Source of the DNA: Bacteroidota bacterium | GTDB taxonomy: Bacteria > Bacteroidota > Ignavibacteria > Kryptoniales > JAKASW01 | Assembly: GCA_021825585.1 (NCBI GenBank) | Contig: JAKAGT010000017.1 | Span: 50,074-114,073, forward strand | DNA: 64,000 nt | Direction of reading: 5' to 3' | Part shown: piece after piece, positions 16,911-26,387 of the stretch | Layout: every line of letters begins with the position of its first letter | Numbering within the stretch: the first letter of the stretch is position 1 | Position numbers and translations under genes: made by a program | Notes under the pieces: model-generated | Databases searched by the model: none | What the model was told of the DNA's origin: nothing | What the model saw: only the letters and a program-made list of their open reading frames with translations

Positions 16911-19904
16911 TTAGTAGTCAAGTTTCACTCCGAATCTTATTTGTCTCGGCGGCAAGAAGTTGTTTGCATTGTTTCCAAGATAGGCGGTATTGTAGAGAGA
17001 CTCATAGAGAGCAGGGTCTGTCTGACCGGCCGCATATGCTTGTCCCGCGGTGGTACCAAGCCAGCCGTCGTTTGCCGGGTCGCCAGTCCTGATGAATACG
17101 TTGTCTGCGTTATGAGCGTTCAAGAGGTTCTGGACGTACACGTAGAGCATTGCGTTCACAGGGCCAACGTTGACCGTCTTATCAATTCGGAGATCAAGCT
17201 CGAACGTCCATGGGGTTGTAGAATATCCAATCGGTTCCAGCGGGACCTGGAAGCGAGCGTCGCCCAGGTTGTTTTGCGAAATAGTCTCGAGGGTGAATGG
17301 ATAGCCGCTTCCAAAAGACATCAAGAGGTTTATGCCGGCCCGTTCGAGGATCGGACCGCCATCGTCTTTGGCAAAGCGGTAATCGATATTAATGCTTCCT
17401 GTATTTGCCTGGCTATACGAGGCGGGGAAGGGTATGTTTGCAGTGTAGCCGCGCTGGTCTGAAGCGCTTCCTGCAGAACTGTTGGCTGTTGATCCAGTTC
17501 CTTCAGCGCTCGCATACGTATAGTTGAATTGAGCCTGTACGCGTTCGACGCGGCGGAGCGTAATTTGAAGCTCGACTCCTCTGCTGGTCGAAAAGTCACC
17601 GTTAACGAGCGTATAATAGTTTCTGCTCGTCGCACCGGGGGACGGCGCCAGCAGCCGCATCTGAATCTGGTCCCTGATATCCTTGTAGAATGCAGTGATA
17701 TCGAACGAAGCATCCAATCCCAACTGCTGTGCGAATCCAAGCTCATACTGCGTAGTTCGTTCGGGTTTCAAACCGTATCCGTTAGGAGTCTGATAGTAGT
17801 TTCCACCGTTCACGATGTTGAACATCGCTCCCATTCCCGCATAGGAGTTAATCAGCTGAGATTCCTGGACGAATTTGCCGTACTGTGCGTGGAATACGGT
17901 TTGGTCGCTCACAGGGAATGAAACTCCCACGCGCGGACTGATCTGCTGGCTGATCGGCGTCTTCTTCAGGGAAGATGATGCTATCACGCCCAACGTATCC
18001 ACAAAGCTGATGGAATGAGGATCCGTGAACGCCCAGCTGGCAGGATCGATGTAATCATATCTCAACCCGATATTAAGATTGATATCGGAGAGCTCGATCT
18101 TGTCCTGAACGTAGATTGCTGCGTTCACCGGATGCGGCGGTCCAAAATCAACTATACTGTTGCCAATCATCACATTGCTGTTGATGACATTTCCGAGAAT
18201 ATCATACCCATAGTTGTTGAAGCCGCCCTCTCTCAGTGTCGCTTCCTTCTGCTGTTCCGTCAGATTTGTGCTTTGCATCGTTGCATACATCGAAGTTATT
18301 CTCGAGGGAGCGTACCGACGGATAGTGTAGTATGTGTATTCACCGCCGAACTTGATCGAGTTATTGCTCATTTCCGTGGAGAAATCGAGGCGGCCGCCGA
18401 GAGAAGCCTCCGAAGTGATGCTCGGAGCTGTCGCAATCAACGTCCCCGGCTGATTGATAGTGAGTCCAAGGGGATTCGGACCGAAGATGTACCATGGTGC
18501 GTTGATAAGCGAGGTCGCGCCGTTGTTCAGAGAAGGGTTGGACTCTGGACCGCCATAGTTGACGAAATTCCCCTGAAGCTTCGGGTCAAACCCCGTCTTA
18601 TAGAAATTCCTGAAGTAGTTCAGGTTGATTTCGTAATATGTCTTCGGATTAAAGAACTGAGTCATTTTGACGTTGCCAAACCCGTTTTGATAATAGTTGA
18701 CCGGCAACCTTGCGGTATTAAACACGTTGGCTATACCGGCCGGGTTCTGCGAGAATGTTGTGGAATAGGAACCTGCAGTGCGAAGCTGAATGTCCCCGAG
18801 GTCAAAAAGCAGGGTAGCCGCATACGAATACTGGTTGAGTTGACCCCCCATCATATTTCCTCCCGGATAATAGAGATTGAGCGTCGTATCAACCTGAGAA
18901 TTTGGAGACTGGACGGTGAACTGGGGTGTGGGGACCAGACCCTGGAAGTTGATTCCGTTCCAGAATCTCGGACTCGCGATGGAGTTATTTCCACCGGTGC
19001 CGGTACTGCCGTTAACGCCACTGCCATACAAGGCAACAAAGCCTCCCGGATCGCGGTAGAAAGTGTTCTCTATGGAACCGAAGAACCTAATCTTATCCGA
19101 TAACACCGGCCCGCTCAGAGTGCCAACATAATCCGAATAGCCATAAGAATAGGTATTTAAGGCTTTCGTCCCTTGTTTAGTAAAATTGTCGGTTTCTGCC
19201 TGGAAGGACAGATGGGCCTTTTCGCCACCGGTCCGGAGCTGTGTGCTCACAAGACCGCCGTTTGCCCCGCCGTACTCAGCCGGATATCCGCCGGTCTGAA
19301 CCTGAATCTGCTCGACAGCTTCCTGCGGAATGTCCACTGCGTTACCACCGGTAAACGGATCGGTGACGTCAACGCCGTTCACCATAAAGCCGGTTTCGTC
19401 AGAACGACTCCCTCTTATGTACACCATGTTGTTGCGCAACACAACGCCCGGCTGAAGTGCCGCGGCCTGCGTCAGATCCCGGATCGGTATAGAGCTCAGA
19501 AAGTCGCTGTTCACAATTCTAGTCTCATTTGTCGCTGACTTCTCAATGAGAGGCCGCTGAGCGATGATTGTGACCGGTGCAACCTGTATCGCGCTTTTTG
19601 GCAGGCCGAAGTTCACTTCTGTCGTCAGGTTCTCATTGACCCGGACGTTTAAAATTTGCACCGGCTGATAACCCACGTAGGATGCCTGAACCGTGTATGT
19701 GCCGACCCCAACCTGAAGGATATAGAATTCTCCGTTCAAGTCTGTCGTCGCACCGCGTGTGGTCCCGAGCAACGACACGGTGGCACCAACCAACGGCTCG
19801 TTGGTCTCTTTGTCGACAACCTTCCCATGTATTTTGCCGGCTGCAAAAAGAGCAGCTGGTATCAGAGCTATGAGAAGCGTTGTAAGTAAAAGCTTAACTC
19901 TCAT
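16911..19904 (-). CDS. TonB-dependent receptor (CarboxypepD_reg plus plug plus barrel)
   Basis: 997 residues, ATG with AAGGAGG seven bases upstream. Signal peptide at residues 1-22 (MRVKLLLTTLLIALIPAALF). A carboxypeptidase-regulatory domain follows (GKIHGKVVDKETNEPLVGAT...GATTDLNGEFYIL), then the plug (DFLSSIPIRDLTQAAALQPG, VYIRGSRSDETGFMVNGVDV, VQTGGYPAEYGGANGGLVST) and a barrel of ~700 residues ending in RQIRFGVKLDY. It is the first gene of a three-gene operon with a sorting-domain protein and a PorV-like barrel, after a consensus promoter at 20347-20375 and a long leader. The ligand cannot be assigned. Confidence 0.92.
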   Translation of the reverse strand: MRVKLLLTTLLIALIPAALFAAGKIHGKVVDKETNEPLVGATVSLLGTTRGATTDLNGEFYILQVGVGTYTVQASYVGYQPVQILNVRVNENLTTEVNFGLPKSAIQVAPVTIIAQRPLIEKSATNETRIVNSDFLSSIPIRDLTQAAALQPGVVLRNNMVYIRGSRSDETGFMVNGVDVTDPFTGGNAVDIPQEAVEQIQVQTGGYPAEYGGANGGLVSTQLRTGGEKAHLSFQAETDNFTKQGTKALNTYSYGYSDYVGTLSGPVLSDKIRFFGSIENTFYRDPGGFVALYGSGVNGSTGTGGNNSIASPRFWNGINFQGLVPTPQFTVQSPNSQVDTTLNLYYPGGNMMGGQLNQYSYAATLLFDLGDIQLRTAGSYSTTFSQNPAGIANVFNTARLPVNYYQNGFGNVKMTQFFNPKTYYEINLNYFRNFYKTGFDPKLQGNFVNYGGPESNPSLNNGATSLINAPWYIFGPNPLGLTINQPGTLIATAPSITSEASLGGRLDFSTEMSNNSIKFGGEYTYYTIRRYAPSRITSMYATMQSTNLTEQQKEATLREGGFNNYGYDILGNVINSNVMIGNSIVDFGPPHPVNAAIYVQDKIELSDINLNIGLRYDYIDPASWAFTDPHSISFVDTLGVIASSSLKKTPISQQISPRVGVSFPVSDQTVFHAQYGKFVQESQLINSYAGMGAMFNIVNGGNYYQTPNGYGLKPERTTQYELGFAQQLGLDASFDITAFYKDIRDQIQMRLLAPSPGATSRNYYTLVNGDFSTSRGVELQITLRRVERVQAQFNYTYASAEGTGSTANSSAGSASDQRGYTANIPFPASYSQANTGSINIDYRFAKDDGGPILERAGINLLMSFGSGYPFTLETISQNNLGDARFQVPLEPIGYSTTPWTFELDLRIDKTVNVGPVNAMLYVYVQNLLNAHNADNVFIRTGDPANDGWLGTTAGQAYAAGQTDPALYESLYNTAYLGNNANNFLPPRQIRFGVKLDY

Positions 19905-19932
19905 GGTTTGCCTCCTTGAGTGTGACGTTTAT

Positions 19933-19983
19933 CCCGACAAAGGTCAGTCGCCCTATTTGGGGAAGCCTGACTGGCCCGTCGGG
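19933..19983 (-). promoter_or_regulatory. Leader hairpin just before the TonB receptor ribosome site
   Basis: On the minus strand CCCGAC pairs with GTCGGG, and inside it GGCCAGTC pairs with GACTGACC with one mismatch, leaving a ~17-base loop. It ends about 13 bases before the AAGGAGG of the receptor gene and lies within a ~435-nt untranslated leader. It could regulate translation. I cannot match it to a known riboswitch class. Confidence 0.45.
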
Positions 19984-20346
19984 TATCTTTTGGAAAGAGA
20001 TGTAAGAAATGGAAATGCAAAAGCCAGGAACAACTTGCAAAGAGCCTCCTAATTACTCTAGATAGTTTTCCTTACGCAGGTACAAAGAAAATTGTGGAGC
20101 GCGGCCGTTACCCCTTCCCAGAGTGGAACGACTAATTTGAACGCTGAAATACCTGAAAAATCGATAAGAACCCGTAGCAACCAGCAACCGCTCCCTACTC
20201 CTAGTTTTGAAACACTAGAGGGCTCCACACGACCAGAGACCCTGAAAAGGTTAAGAAGCACTCATCGCAACACTCTTTACGACCGCAATCGAAACGTAGA
20301 TCGTTATGGTACTTGTAGTAGCACGACTTGGTAGGAAATTCGTTGA

Positions 20347-20375
20347 AATATAATCTGCTCTGTTTACTTTGTCAA
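20347..20375 (-). promoter_or_regulatory. Sigma-70-type promoter for the TonB receptor/PorV operon
   Basis: TTGACA (20375-20370), 17 bases, TATATT (20352-20347) on the minus strand. Sequence downstream of the -10 (TCAACGAA) matches the promoter at 84-112. The first gene on this strand starts at 19904, so the predicted leader is about 435 nt. The frames inside the leader have poor starts and look untranslated. Confidence 0.8.
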
Positions 20376-20840
20376 GCGGGGGCAGCGAATTTTTGAAACC
20401 CAGCATCTCGAAAGCCGCGCCTTGAGCGGCAAGCCGCTGCAACGGGCAAGGATGGCTTCGGCGAAAACCGGCAAGAATCCGTTTTTCTCAAGGGCCGGCC
20501 TTACAACCAGGTTCTCTCCTTGCCGATCCGGTGTGGCACTTCACGTTGCGTTCAGAGAAAGTGGGCACATTGTCGCTGCACCCGCAGATTCCCAGCTTCG
20601 GGAACATGAGGAAGTGGGAAATTCTCAAAAATTGGATTTCGCATATCATCGTAGGGGTATGCGCTGCCAGGCTTCCGCCGCCGTGGGGCTGGAGAACGCA
20701 GACTCATCGGCAAATACTGATAACTGCAGAATTCATTAACCCGGGATAATCGGCCATGTCCGACTCAGTCCTTCAGGCAAAGCCGTGAGGATGCCGTCAA
20801 TGACCAGTACAAAAGTGAGGTTTCGCGGCCACAAAATGGA
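20376..20840. other. Intergenic stretch without a supportable gene
   Basis: About 460 bases lie between the receptor promoter and the serA terminator. A plus-strand frame stays open from about 20431 to 20749, but its first usable start is a GTG at 20531 without a ribosome site and the product matches no family I know. It might be a decayed gene or a repeated intergenic element. Confidence 0.4.
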
Positions 20841-20872
20841 AGGTCGCCGGGGATGTGATTTACCGGCGACCT
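20841..20872 (-). terminator. Terminator of the serA operon
   Basis: Perfect 10-bp stem AGGTCGCCGG/CCGGCGACCT with a 12-base loop, followed on the minus strand by TCCATTTTG. It lies 88 bases after the serA stop. Confidence 0.7.
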
Positions 20873-20959
20873 TACTGTGTCCGAACCAACGGAGATTCCG
20901 GCAATAAGACGACCTGATTCATCCCTCGGAAATGCTCCTTCGTGCTCCCGCTTGAACGT

Positions 20960-22537
20960 TCAGAGCTTTATGGATTTTACCTCGAACACTCCCTCTACTT
21001 TCGATATTTCCTTCAGCACCGGCTCAGGTATCTCATTATCAATACTCATAATGGTGATAGCCTTGTCACCGGGTGCCGACCTTCCAAGGGACACACCCGC
21101 AATGTTGATCTTCGCCGAGGCTAGAATACCGCCCACGGCAGCGAGCATGCCCGGCCTGTCAAGGTTGGAATAGAACAACAACCTGCCTTCAGGAACAATC
21201 TCGAAATGAAACTTGTCGATGCCGACGATTCTCATCTCTTTTTGGCTGAACACGGTGCCGGAGACAGTCCTCTCCTCACGATCGGTCAGCACTTCGACTG
21301 TCAAAAGGTAGGGATAGTGTTCTCCATCTTTCTCTTTCTTTTCGCTGAGAGCAATCCCCATTTCCTTCGCGATTACCGGGGCATTGACGAAATTGACCGG
21401 TGCATACATGAGGCCATCGAGCATTCCTTTTAGAAACGCGGTAGAAAGAAGTTCGGACGAATTCTGGAGCAACGCACCGCGATAGGAAGCGGAGATGGAC
21501 TTGATCTTGCCGGAGAGAAGCTGTGCCTGGAGCGACCCGATTTTCTCCGCAAGCATGAGGTACGACCGGAGCTCGTCGCTGACTGCCGTCTGGTAGTCGA
21601 TGATATTGACGGCGCCGGCAATCCCTCTTCCCTTGAAGAAATCGACGAGCTGTTCCCCTATCTGCTTGGCAACCTTTTCCTGGGCCTCTTCAGTGGATGC
21701 GCCGAGGTGCGGGGTTGCAATGAACTTCGGATGTTTGAAAAGGGGATTATCTCCCGGAGGTTCCTTAATAAAGACATCGAGGGCAGCGCCGGCCACTTTT
21801 CCGCTTTCCAGCGCTTTCAGCAGCGCCTCTTCATCCACAATGCCGCCTCTGGCACAGTTGATTATGCGAACGCCGTGTTTGCAGGCCGCAAAAGCTTTCT
21901 CACCAAGGACGGCGCGGGTCTCTTCCGTCAAGGGAGTGTGAACAGTTATGAAATCGGAACGAACGATGATATCGTTGATCGACACAAGCTCAAATCCCAG
22001 GTTGGATGCGGCCTCTGCGGACAACAGCGGGTCGTAGCCGATGACGCTCATACCGAACGCCTTCGCCCGAATCGCGACCTCTCTCCCCACCTTTCCGAGA
22101 CCAATCACTCCGAGAGTCTTCCCGAAAAGCTCGGTACCGGTGTACTTCTTTCGATCCCATTTCCCGTTCTGAATGGATTGATACGACTGGGGGACATTTC
22201 TCGCGAGCGACAACATGAGCGCCATGGTGTGCTCGGCGGTTGAAATCGTGTTGCCCCCCGGAGTATTCATGACCACGATGCCTTTGCGCGTCGCGGCGCC
22301 GACGTCGATGTTGTCGACACCCGCTCCCGCACGCCCGATTACCTTCATAGACTTCGCTTCGGCTATTATGTCCGCGGTCACTTTCGTTCCGCTGCGGACT
22401 ATCAAACCGTCGTAACCGCCGATGATCTTCTTGATTTCATCGGGAGGAAGCCCCGGTTTCGCATCGACTTCAATTCCCTCCTTGGCGAGGATATCGGTGC
22501 AAACCTGTTCAATTGGATCGGTGACCAGTACCTTCAT
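20960..22537 (-). CDS. serA: D-3-phosphoglycerate dehydrogenase
   Basis: 525 residues, the length of the long (type I) enzyme. It oxidises 3-phosphoglycerate to 3-phosphohydroxypyruvate with NAD, the first step of serine synthesis. Visible features are the substrate-domain start MKVLVTDPIEQVC, GRAGAGVDNIDV, the Rossmann loop GVIGLGKVGREVA, CARGGIVDEEALL with the catalytic Arg, PHLGASTEEAQ with the catalytic His, an intervening domain (about residues 310-440) and a C-terminal ACT domain (from DRPGMLAAVGGILASAKINI) that usually binds serine for feedback control. Its ATG overlaps the stop of the aminotransferase gene as ATGA, so the two steps are translationally coupled. Confidence 0.96.
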   Translation of the reverse strand: MKVLVTDPIEQVCTDILAKEGIEVDAKPGLPPDEIKKIIGGYDGLIVRSGTKVTADIIAEAKSMKVIGRAGAGVDNIDVGAATRKGIVVMNTPGGNTISTAEHTMALMLSLARNVPQSYQSIQNGKWDRKKYTGTELFGKTLGVIGLGKVGREVAIRAKAFGMSVIGYDPLLSAEAASNLGFELVSINDIIVRSDFITVHTPLTEETRAVLGEKAFAACKHGVRIINCARGGIVDEEALLKALESGKVAGAALDVFIKEPPGDNPLFKHPKFIATPHLGASTEEAQEKVAKQIGEQLVDFFKGRGIAGAVNIIDYQTAVSDELRSYLMLAEKIGSLQAQLLSGKIKSISASYRGALLQNSSELLSTAFLKGMLDGLMYAPVNFVNAPVIAKEMGIALSEKKEKDGEHYPYLLTVEVLTDREERTVSGTVFSQKEMRIVGIDKFHFEIVPEGRLLFYSNLDRPGMLAAVGGILASAKINIAGVSLGRSAPGDKAITIMSIDNEIPEPVLKEISKVEGVFEVKSIKL

Positions 22538-23736
22538 TTTAACGCCTCCGCCTTCTCCCGGCCTTGTCGGGATGCGGTTGATTCGTCCGCCGTCTTCGCT
22601 GCATATTCCGCGAAGGTCTTTTGTACGGCGGTAACACCTGAGCCAGGCTCAAATTTAAAATTCAAATCGTGAAGCGTCCATTCAAGGGCGGCAACTGCGC
22701 CAACGATATCGACCTCATCATAATATCCAAGATGGGACACCCTGAAAATCTTCCCCTTCAGGTGGTCCTGTCCGCCGGCGGTCGTTATTCCGTATTTCTG
22801 CTTCAGAATCTTGTTGAACTTGGAATACTCGACTCCCTGCGGCACGTTGACTGCTGTGACGGCATGCGATGCTGGTGAACCGAACAGCTCCAGGCCGATG
22901 GCCTTGCAGCCGTTTCTGACCGCCTCCGACAACATCTTGTGATGCTGCCAGACGTGTTCGACGGTCTCTTCACGTATCATGCGCAGACCTTTTTCGAGCC
23001 CGATTACGAGAGTGATCGCGGGTGTGTACGGTGTATCGTTATCGGCGTGGGATTTCAGCGCTTTCTTGAAGCTGAAATAGTACTTCGGAAGTTTTGATGT
23101 CTCCATCATTTTTTGTGCGCGTTCGCTCACCGCCGCAAAAGCCAGCCCCGGGGGAATCATAAGTCCCTTTTGAGAACCGGTTACGATAACATCCAGTCCC
23201 CATTCATCGAAGCGCATCTCATGGGCGCCTACCGATGTAATGCCGTCGACGACAACTGCGATGTCGTACTTCTCGTGCACGGCTGCCGCTATTGACTTGA
23301 TGTCCGTAAATACGCCGGTCGAGGTCTCGCTGTGCGTCAGGAAGACCGCCTTTGTCGTTGGATTGTTCTTAAGTGTCTGAAGAATGAGCTCCGCGGTAGG
23401 AGCGGTTCCCCATTCGATCTTCACTTCAACCGGTTCGACGCCGTAGGCCTTCATTATTTGCCCCCAGCGCTCGCCGAACTTCCCGAGGTTAACAAAAATC
23501 GCCTTATCGCCGGGTGAGAGAAGGTTGGCGACGGAGGCTTCCATTGCCCCTGTGCCGGAGCTGGTGAGTGTAAGAACTGGATTCTTCGTTTGAAAGAGAT
23601 ACTTCAGATTTTCATTTACGCTTGTCAGAATTTCTACAAATTCCGGATTTCTGTGATGGATAATTGGCTCCGCCATGGCAAGCATTACGCTTTCCGGGAT
23701 CGGCGTGGGGCCGGGTGTAAATAATCTTTTTTTCAT
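22534..23736 (-). CDS. Class V aminotransferase (serine/phosphoserine-pathway type)
   Basis: 400 residues with the layout of the alanine-glyoxylate/serine-pyruvate aminotransferase family: LFTPGPTPIPESV at the start, a TSSGTGAMEASVANLL phosphate-binding segment, TSTGVF, the aspartate VVDGITSVGAHE that holds the pyridine nitrogen, and the PLP lysine in TGSQKGLMIPPG. Because it is translationally coupled to serA and no classical serC is present in the window, it probably transaminates 3-phosphohydroxypyruvate with glutamate to give phosphoserine. Glyoxylate or pyruvate as acceptor remain possible. The C-terminal ~25 residues are charged and low in complexity. Confidence 0.85.
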   Translation of the reverse strand: MKKRLFTPGPTPIPESVMLAMAEPIIHHRNPEFVEILTSVNENLKYLFQTKNPVLTLTSSGTGAMEASVANLLSPGDKAIFVNLGKFGERWGQIMKAYGVEPVEVKIEWGTAPTAELILQTLKNNPTTKAVFLTHSETSTGVFTDIKSIAAAVHEKYDIAVVVDGITSVGAHEMRFDEWGLDVIVTGSQKGLMIPPGLAFAAVSERAQKMMETSKLPKYYFSFKKALKSHADNDTPYTPAITLVIGLEKGLRMIREETVEHVWQHHKMLSEAVRNGCKAIGLELFGSPASHAVTAVNVPQGVEYSKFNKILKQKYGITTAGGQDHLKGKIFRVSHLGYYDEVDIVGAVAALEWTLHDLNFKFEPGSGVTAVQKTFAEYAAKTADESTASRQGREKAEALK

Positions 23737-23795
23737 ATTTTTTTGCTCCGATAGTTGATTTGGTAATTAGAAAATAGAAACAGATCACATTCGTT

Positions 23796-26258
23796 TCAAT
23801 CTGAAACCATCTGCATAATCGCAGCGGTTATCCTGAAAAAGCTGCCCAGGCTGAATCCCGGGACCGGAAACATCCTGACCTGGTAGTTGCCCGATATTCC
23901 CGCAACGTCGGCGGCATATCTGATAGCTTTGTCGAGACCGCCGTACTCATCTATAAGACTGTCACCTTTCGCCTGCATTCCGGTGTAGACCTTTCCCTGT
24001 GCCAGCTCGTTTACCCGGCTCAGGCTCAACTTCCTCCCCTCGGCTACCTTAGTCATGAAGTCGTTATATGTTTCGTTTAGGAAAGCGTCGATGTACTTGT
24101 TGTCTGTGCTGTCCCAGCTGTGGAACGGGGAGAGGAGGTTGGAATACTTCCCTGCCTGATAGTTCTCCACTTTGGCGCCGAGGTCCTTCTCCAGAAAATC
24201 GGTCAAGACGGGGAACTCGATCAGAACGCCGATGCTCCCGGTCAGGGTTGCGGGCTCCGCAAAGATTCTCTGGACGCCTGCCGCGACATAATACCCGCCG
24301 CTCGCCGCCATGTTCGCGAAAGAGGCGACTACCGGCTTCTGCTTACGGGCCTCTTTAATTGCACTGTAAATCTCATCAGATGCAAGCGCCGACCCGCCGC
24401 CGCTGTTAACACGGAGTACAATTGCCTTTATGTCGCCGTTTGAAGCCGCTTCCCGGATTTGTCTGACAACGGTCTCCGAGCCGGTTGTCCTGTCTCCGCC
24501 CAGGAAAGGTATCGGAAACGGAGATGGAGGCGAACTCTCACCGGTCGTTATCGCGCCGTAAACTCCCACAACTGCAACTTCCGGCTTCTTCCCCCATTCC
24601 GTAACGTACTTCCTGACATGTGCCGGGTCGACCGTCGCCGGCTCGGCTTCAGCACCGAACACGTCCTTGTTCACATCTTTCTTGAACCGGTCAAAATATG
24701 CGACCCCGTCGACCAAACCGATCTCGGCGGCCCGGCTCGCAGAAATGAGTCCGGAAATTTCCTCCTTCATCCCTGCGCCCGGAGAAATGTGACGGTTGAC
24801 TTCTATTTGACTGATCATTTGGGCATATATGTTATCGACGAGCTCGTGGATGAGCCTGGACTGATCCGGGGTGGCCGAGTCGGTGTATTCAGTATGGAAA
24901 GTAGATTTGTACTTGCCTGCAGTTCTGACGTTCCATGATATATGAAGCCTGTCGAAGAATCCCTTAAGTCTGATGAGATCCATGTCGACGCCGTAACCTG
25001 ATACGAAAGTCACGGGCGCCATGTAGACTTTGTCCGCGGCAGTTGCGAGGTAAAGCTCATTTACACCGCTGTCATCTGCCAGGAAAGCGTAGACTTTCTT
25101 CCCTTTTTCCCTCACATATTTCACCGCGTCGGCGAGCTCCTGCGTCTCTGCCGAAAGTGCGAAGAAACTTTCACTGGTTGAAAAGGGGTATATCTTAAGA
25201 ATGAGTGCCTTGACAGACTGGTCGTCGCCGCATTTCCTGATTTGATCGACGTATGTGAGGAGCGTCTTTCCCGGTTTGACAAAAAAGGGCGTTGACTCGA
25301 GTCCGTCGTGTATTCCTCCCTTTATCACGATCTCCGCAATTCTCTCCTCAGGTACTATCGTCTTCAAATCCTGCGACGTCAGCATCACACGCCCGTAAGT
25401 GGCTGTATATCTGGCGGATTGATAGCTGGAAAATCCCTCCGCCTGGATGTGAGTTCCGAAATTGAAGCTGATGCCGAATGAAATCGTTGAATTCCCCCAG
25501 ACAGAGGGGAGTGTGGCTTGAGTCGATGGGAGCACAATAGAGGCTGTGCCTCCTGCGTTGGGTTCGTAACCATACCCGGAGCGGTCGTAGATGCCGTATA
25601 ACTTGAAGCCGGGTAGAAACTCCACCGACGCCCCGAGTTTATATCCATCGTTATGGACCGGGGTAATCAAGTCGCCGCTCAATGTCAGGAAGTCGGTCCC
25701 AAACGGACGAATACCGACTCCAAAGTTGGCGGTCTTCTCGACAGGATGAATCCCGAACGGCTGGTTTGTAAAATTGTGATAAGCTGCCCCGAAACTCAGG
25801 TACCGGTCCGGCCTCCAGATAATTCCAACCGAAGGAAACCATCTCGAACCTGACCCCGTGATATTCATCAGAGAAAGCGCGACTCCGACTGCAGCCCGCT
25901 GGTTTCCGAGCCCCAGGCCCACCGAATACTGATTCAGGCCCTGTCTCGAACTCGCTGCATTTCTGTACGCCAGACCGACCTTCCCGCCCTGGGCGAATAT
26001 CCCTAAGTCGTGGAATCTGTCTCCGACCGGAAGCAACCGTCCTTCGCTTGGATAGAAATAATATGCGTCGAGCTCGCTGCCGCGGTCGTACAGACCGAGA
26101 TATGCCGGATTATAGAGAAATCCCTCCGTGCCATCATTTCCTGCAGTAAAAATGTACTTCTGATCCTGAGGGTTGACCAGAAGGTCTTGCCCGTGACCGG
26201 TATTCGGCACAAACAGAGCCCCCGTCAGCAACAAAAACATTACGACGATTCTTCTCAT
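23796..26258 (-). CDS. sppA: SppA-type (S49) signal peptide peptidase fused to an N-terminal barrel-like domain
   Basis: 820 residues. After a signal peptide (MRRIVVMFLLLTGALFVP) the first ~290 residues look like an outer-membrane barrel (LYNPAYLGLYDRGSELDAYY, GKVGLAYRN, VGLGLGNQRAAVGVALSLM, LSFGAAYHNF, TISFGISFNFG) with PorV-like character. Two S49 domains follow, as in long SppA: the first (about 310-550) carries the general-base lysine region AGKYKSTFH (near 451) and the second (about 560-780) the nucleophile serine in NMAASGGYYVAAG (near 651). SppA normally degrades signal peptides at the cytoplasmic membrane. The barrel-like extension suggests a periplasm- or outer-membrane-facing protease. 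It may share a transcript with the aminotransferase and serA genes, 60 bases away. Confidence 0.85.
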   Translation of the reverse strand: MRRIVVMFLLLTGALFVPNTGHGQDLLVNPQDQKYIFTAGNDGTEGFLYNPAYLGLYDRGSELDAYYFYPSEGRLLPVGDRFHDLGIFAQGGKVGLAYRNAASSRQGLNQYSVGLGLGNQRAAVGVALSLMNITGSGSRWFPSVGIIWRPDRYLSFGAAYHNFTNQPFGIHPVEKTANFGVGIRPFGTDFLTLSGDLITPVHNDGYKLGASVEFLPGFKLYGIYDRSGYGYEPNAGGTASIVLPSTQATLPSVWGNSTISFGISFNFGTHIQAEGFSSYQSARYTATYGRVMLTSQDLKTIVPEERIAEIVIKGGIHDGLESTPFFVKPGKTLLTYVDQIRKCGDDQSVKALILKIYPFSTSESFFALSAETQELADAVKYVREKGKKVYAFLADDSGVNELYLATAADKVYMAPVTFVSGYGVDMDLIRLKGFFDRLHISWNVRTAGKYKSTFHTEYTDSATPDQSRLIHELVDNIYAQMISQIEVNRHISPGAGMKEEISGLISASRAAEIGLVDGVAYFDRFKKDVNKDVFGAEAEPATVDPAHVRKYVTEWGKKPEVAVVGVYGAITTGESSPPSPFPIPFLGGDRTTGSETVVRQIREAASNGDIKAIVLRVNSGGGSALASDEIYSAIKEARKQKPVVASFANMAASGGYYVAAGVQRIFAEPATLTGSIGVLIEFPVLTDFLEKDLGAKVENYQAGKYSNLLSPFHSWDSTDNKYIDAFLNETYNDFMTKVAEGRKLSLSRVNELAQGKVYTGMQAKGDSLIDEYGGLDKAIRYAADVAGISGNYQVRMFPVPGFSLGSFFRITAAIMQMVSD

Positions 26259-26387
26259 ATTCCTCCCGACCTCTTTTCAATATATGCCATGACCGGCTTT
26301 TTTTCACGTCTGCGACAAAATAGTTCAGATGGTGTTTCGGGGCATACTTGACTTTATGTGCTATGCCTGGTTACCTTTTTTGACATT

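Noticed and set aside
18015..19103. 362-codon plus-strand frame opposite the TonB receptor gene
   Set aside because: It is a shadow of the receptor gene, rich in Arg, Cys and Ile, with no ribosome site.
20058..20261. 67-codon minus-strand frame in the leader of the TonB receptor operon
   Set aside because: Begins with GTG and no ribosome site, composition unlike the neighbouring genes, and lies in the predicted untranslated leader.
20422..20749. Overlapping plus-strand frames between the TonB receptor operon and serA
   Set aside because: No good start or ribosome site and no family-like pattern. Kept only as a note on the gap.
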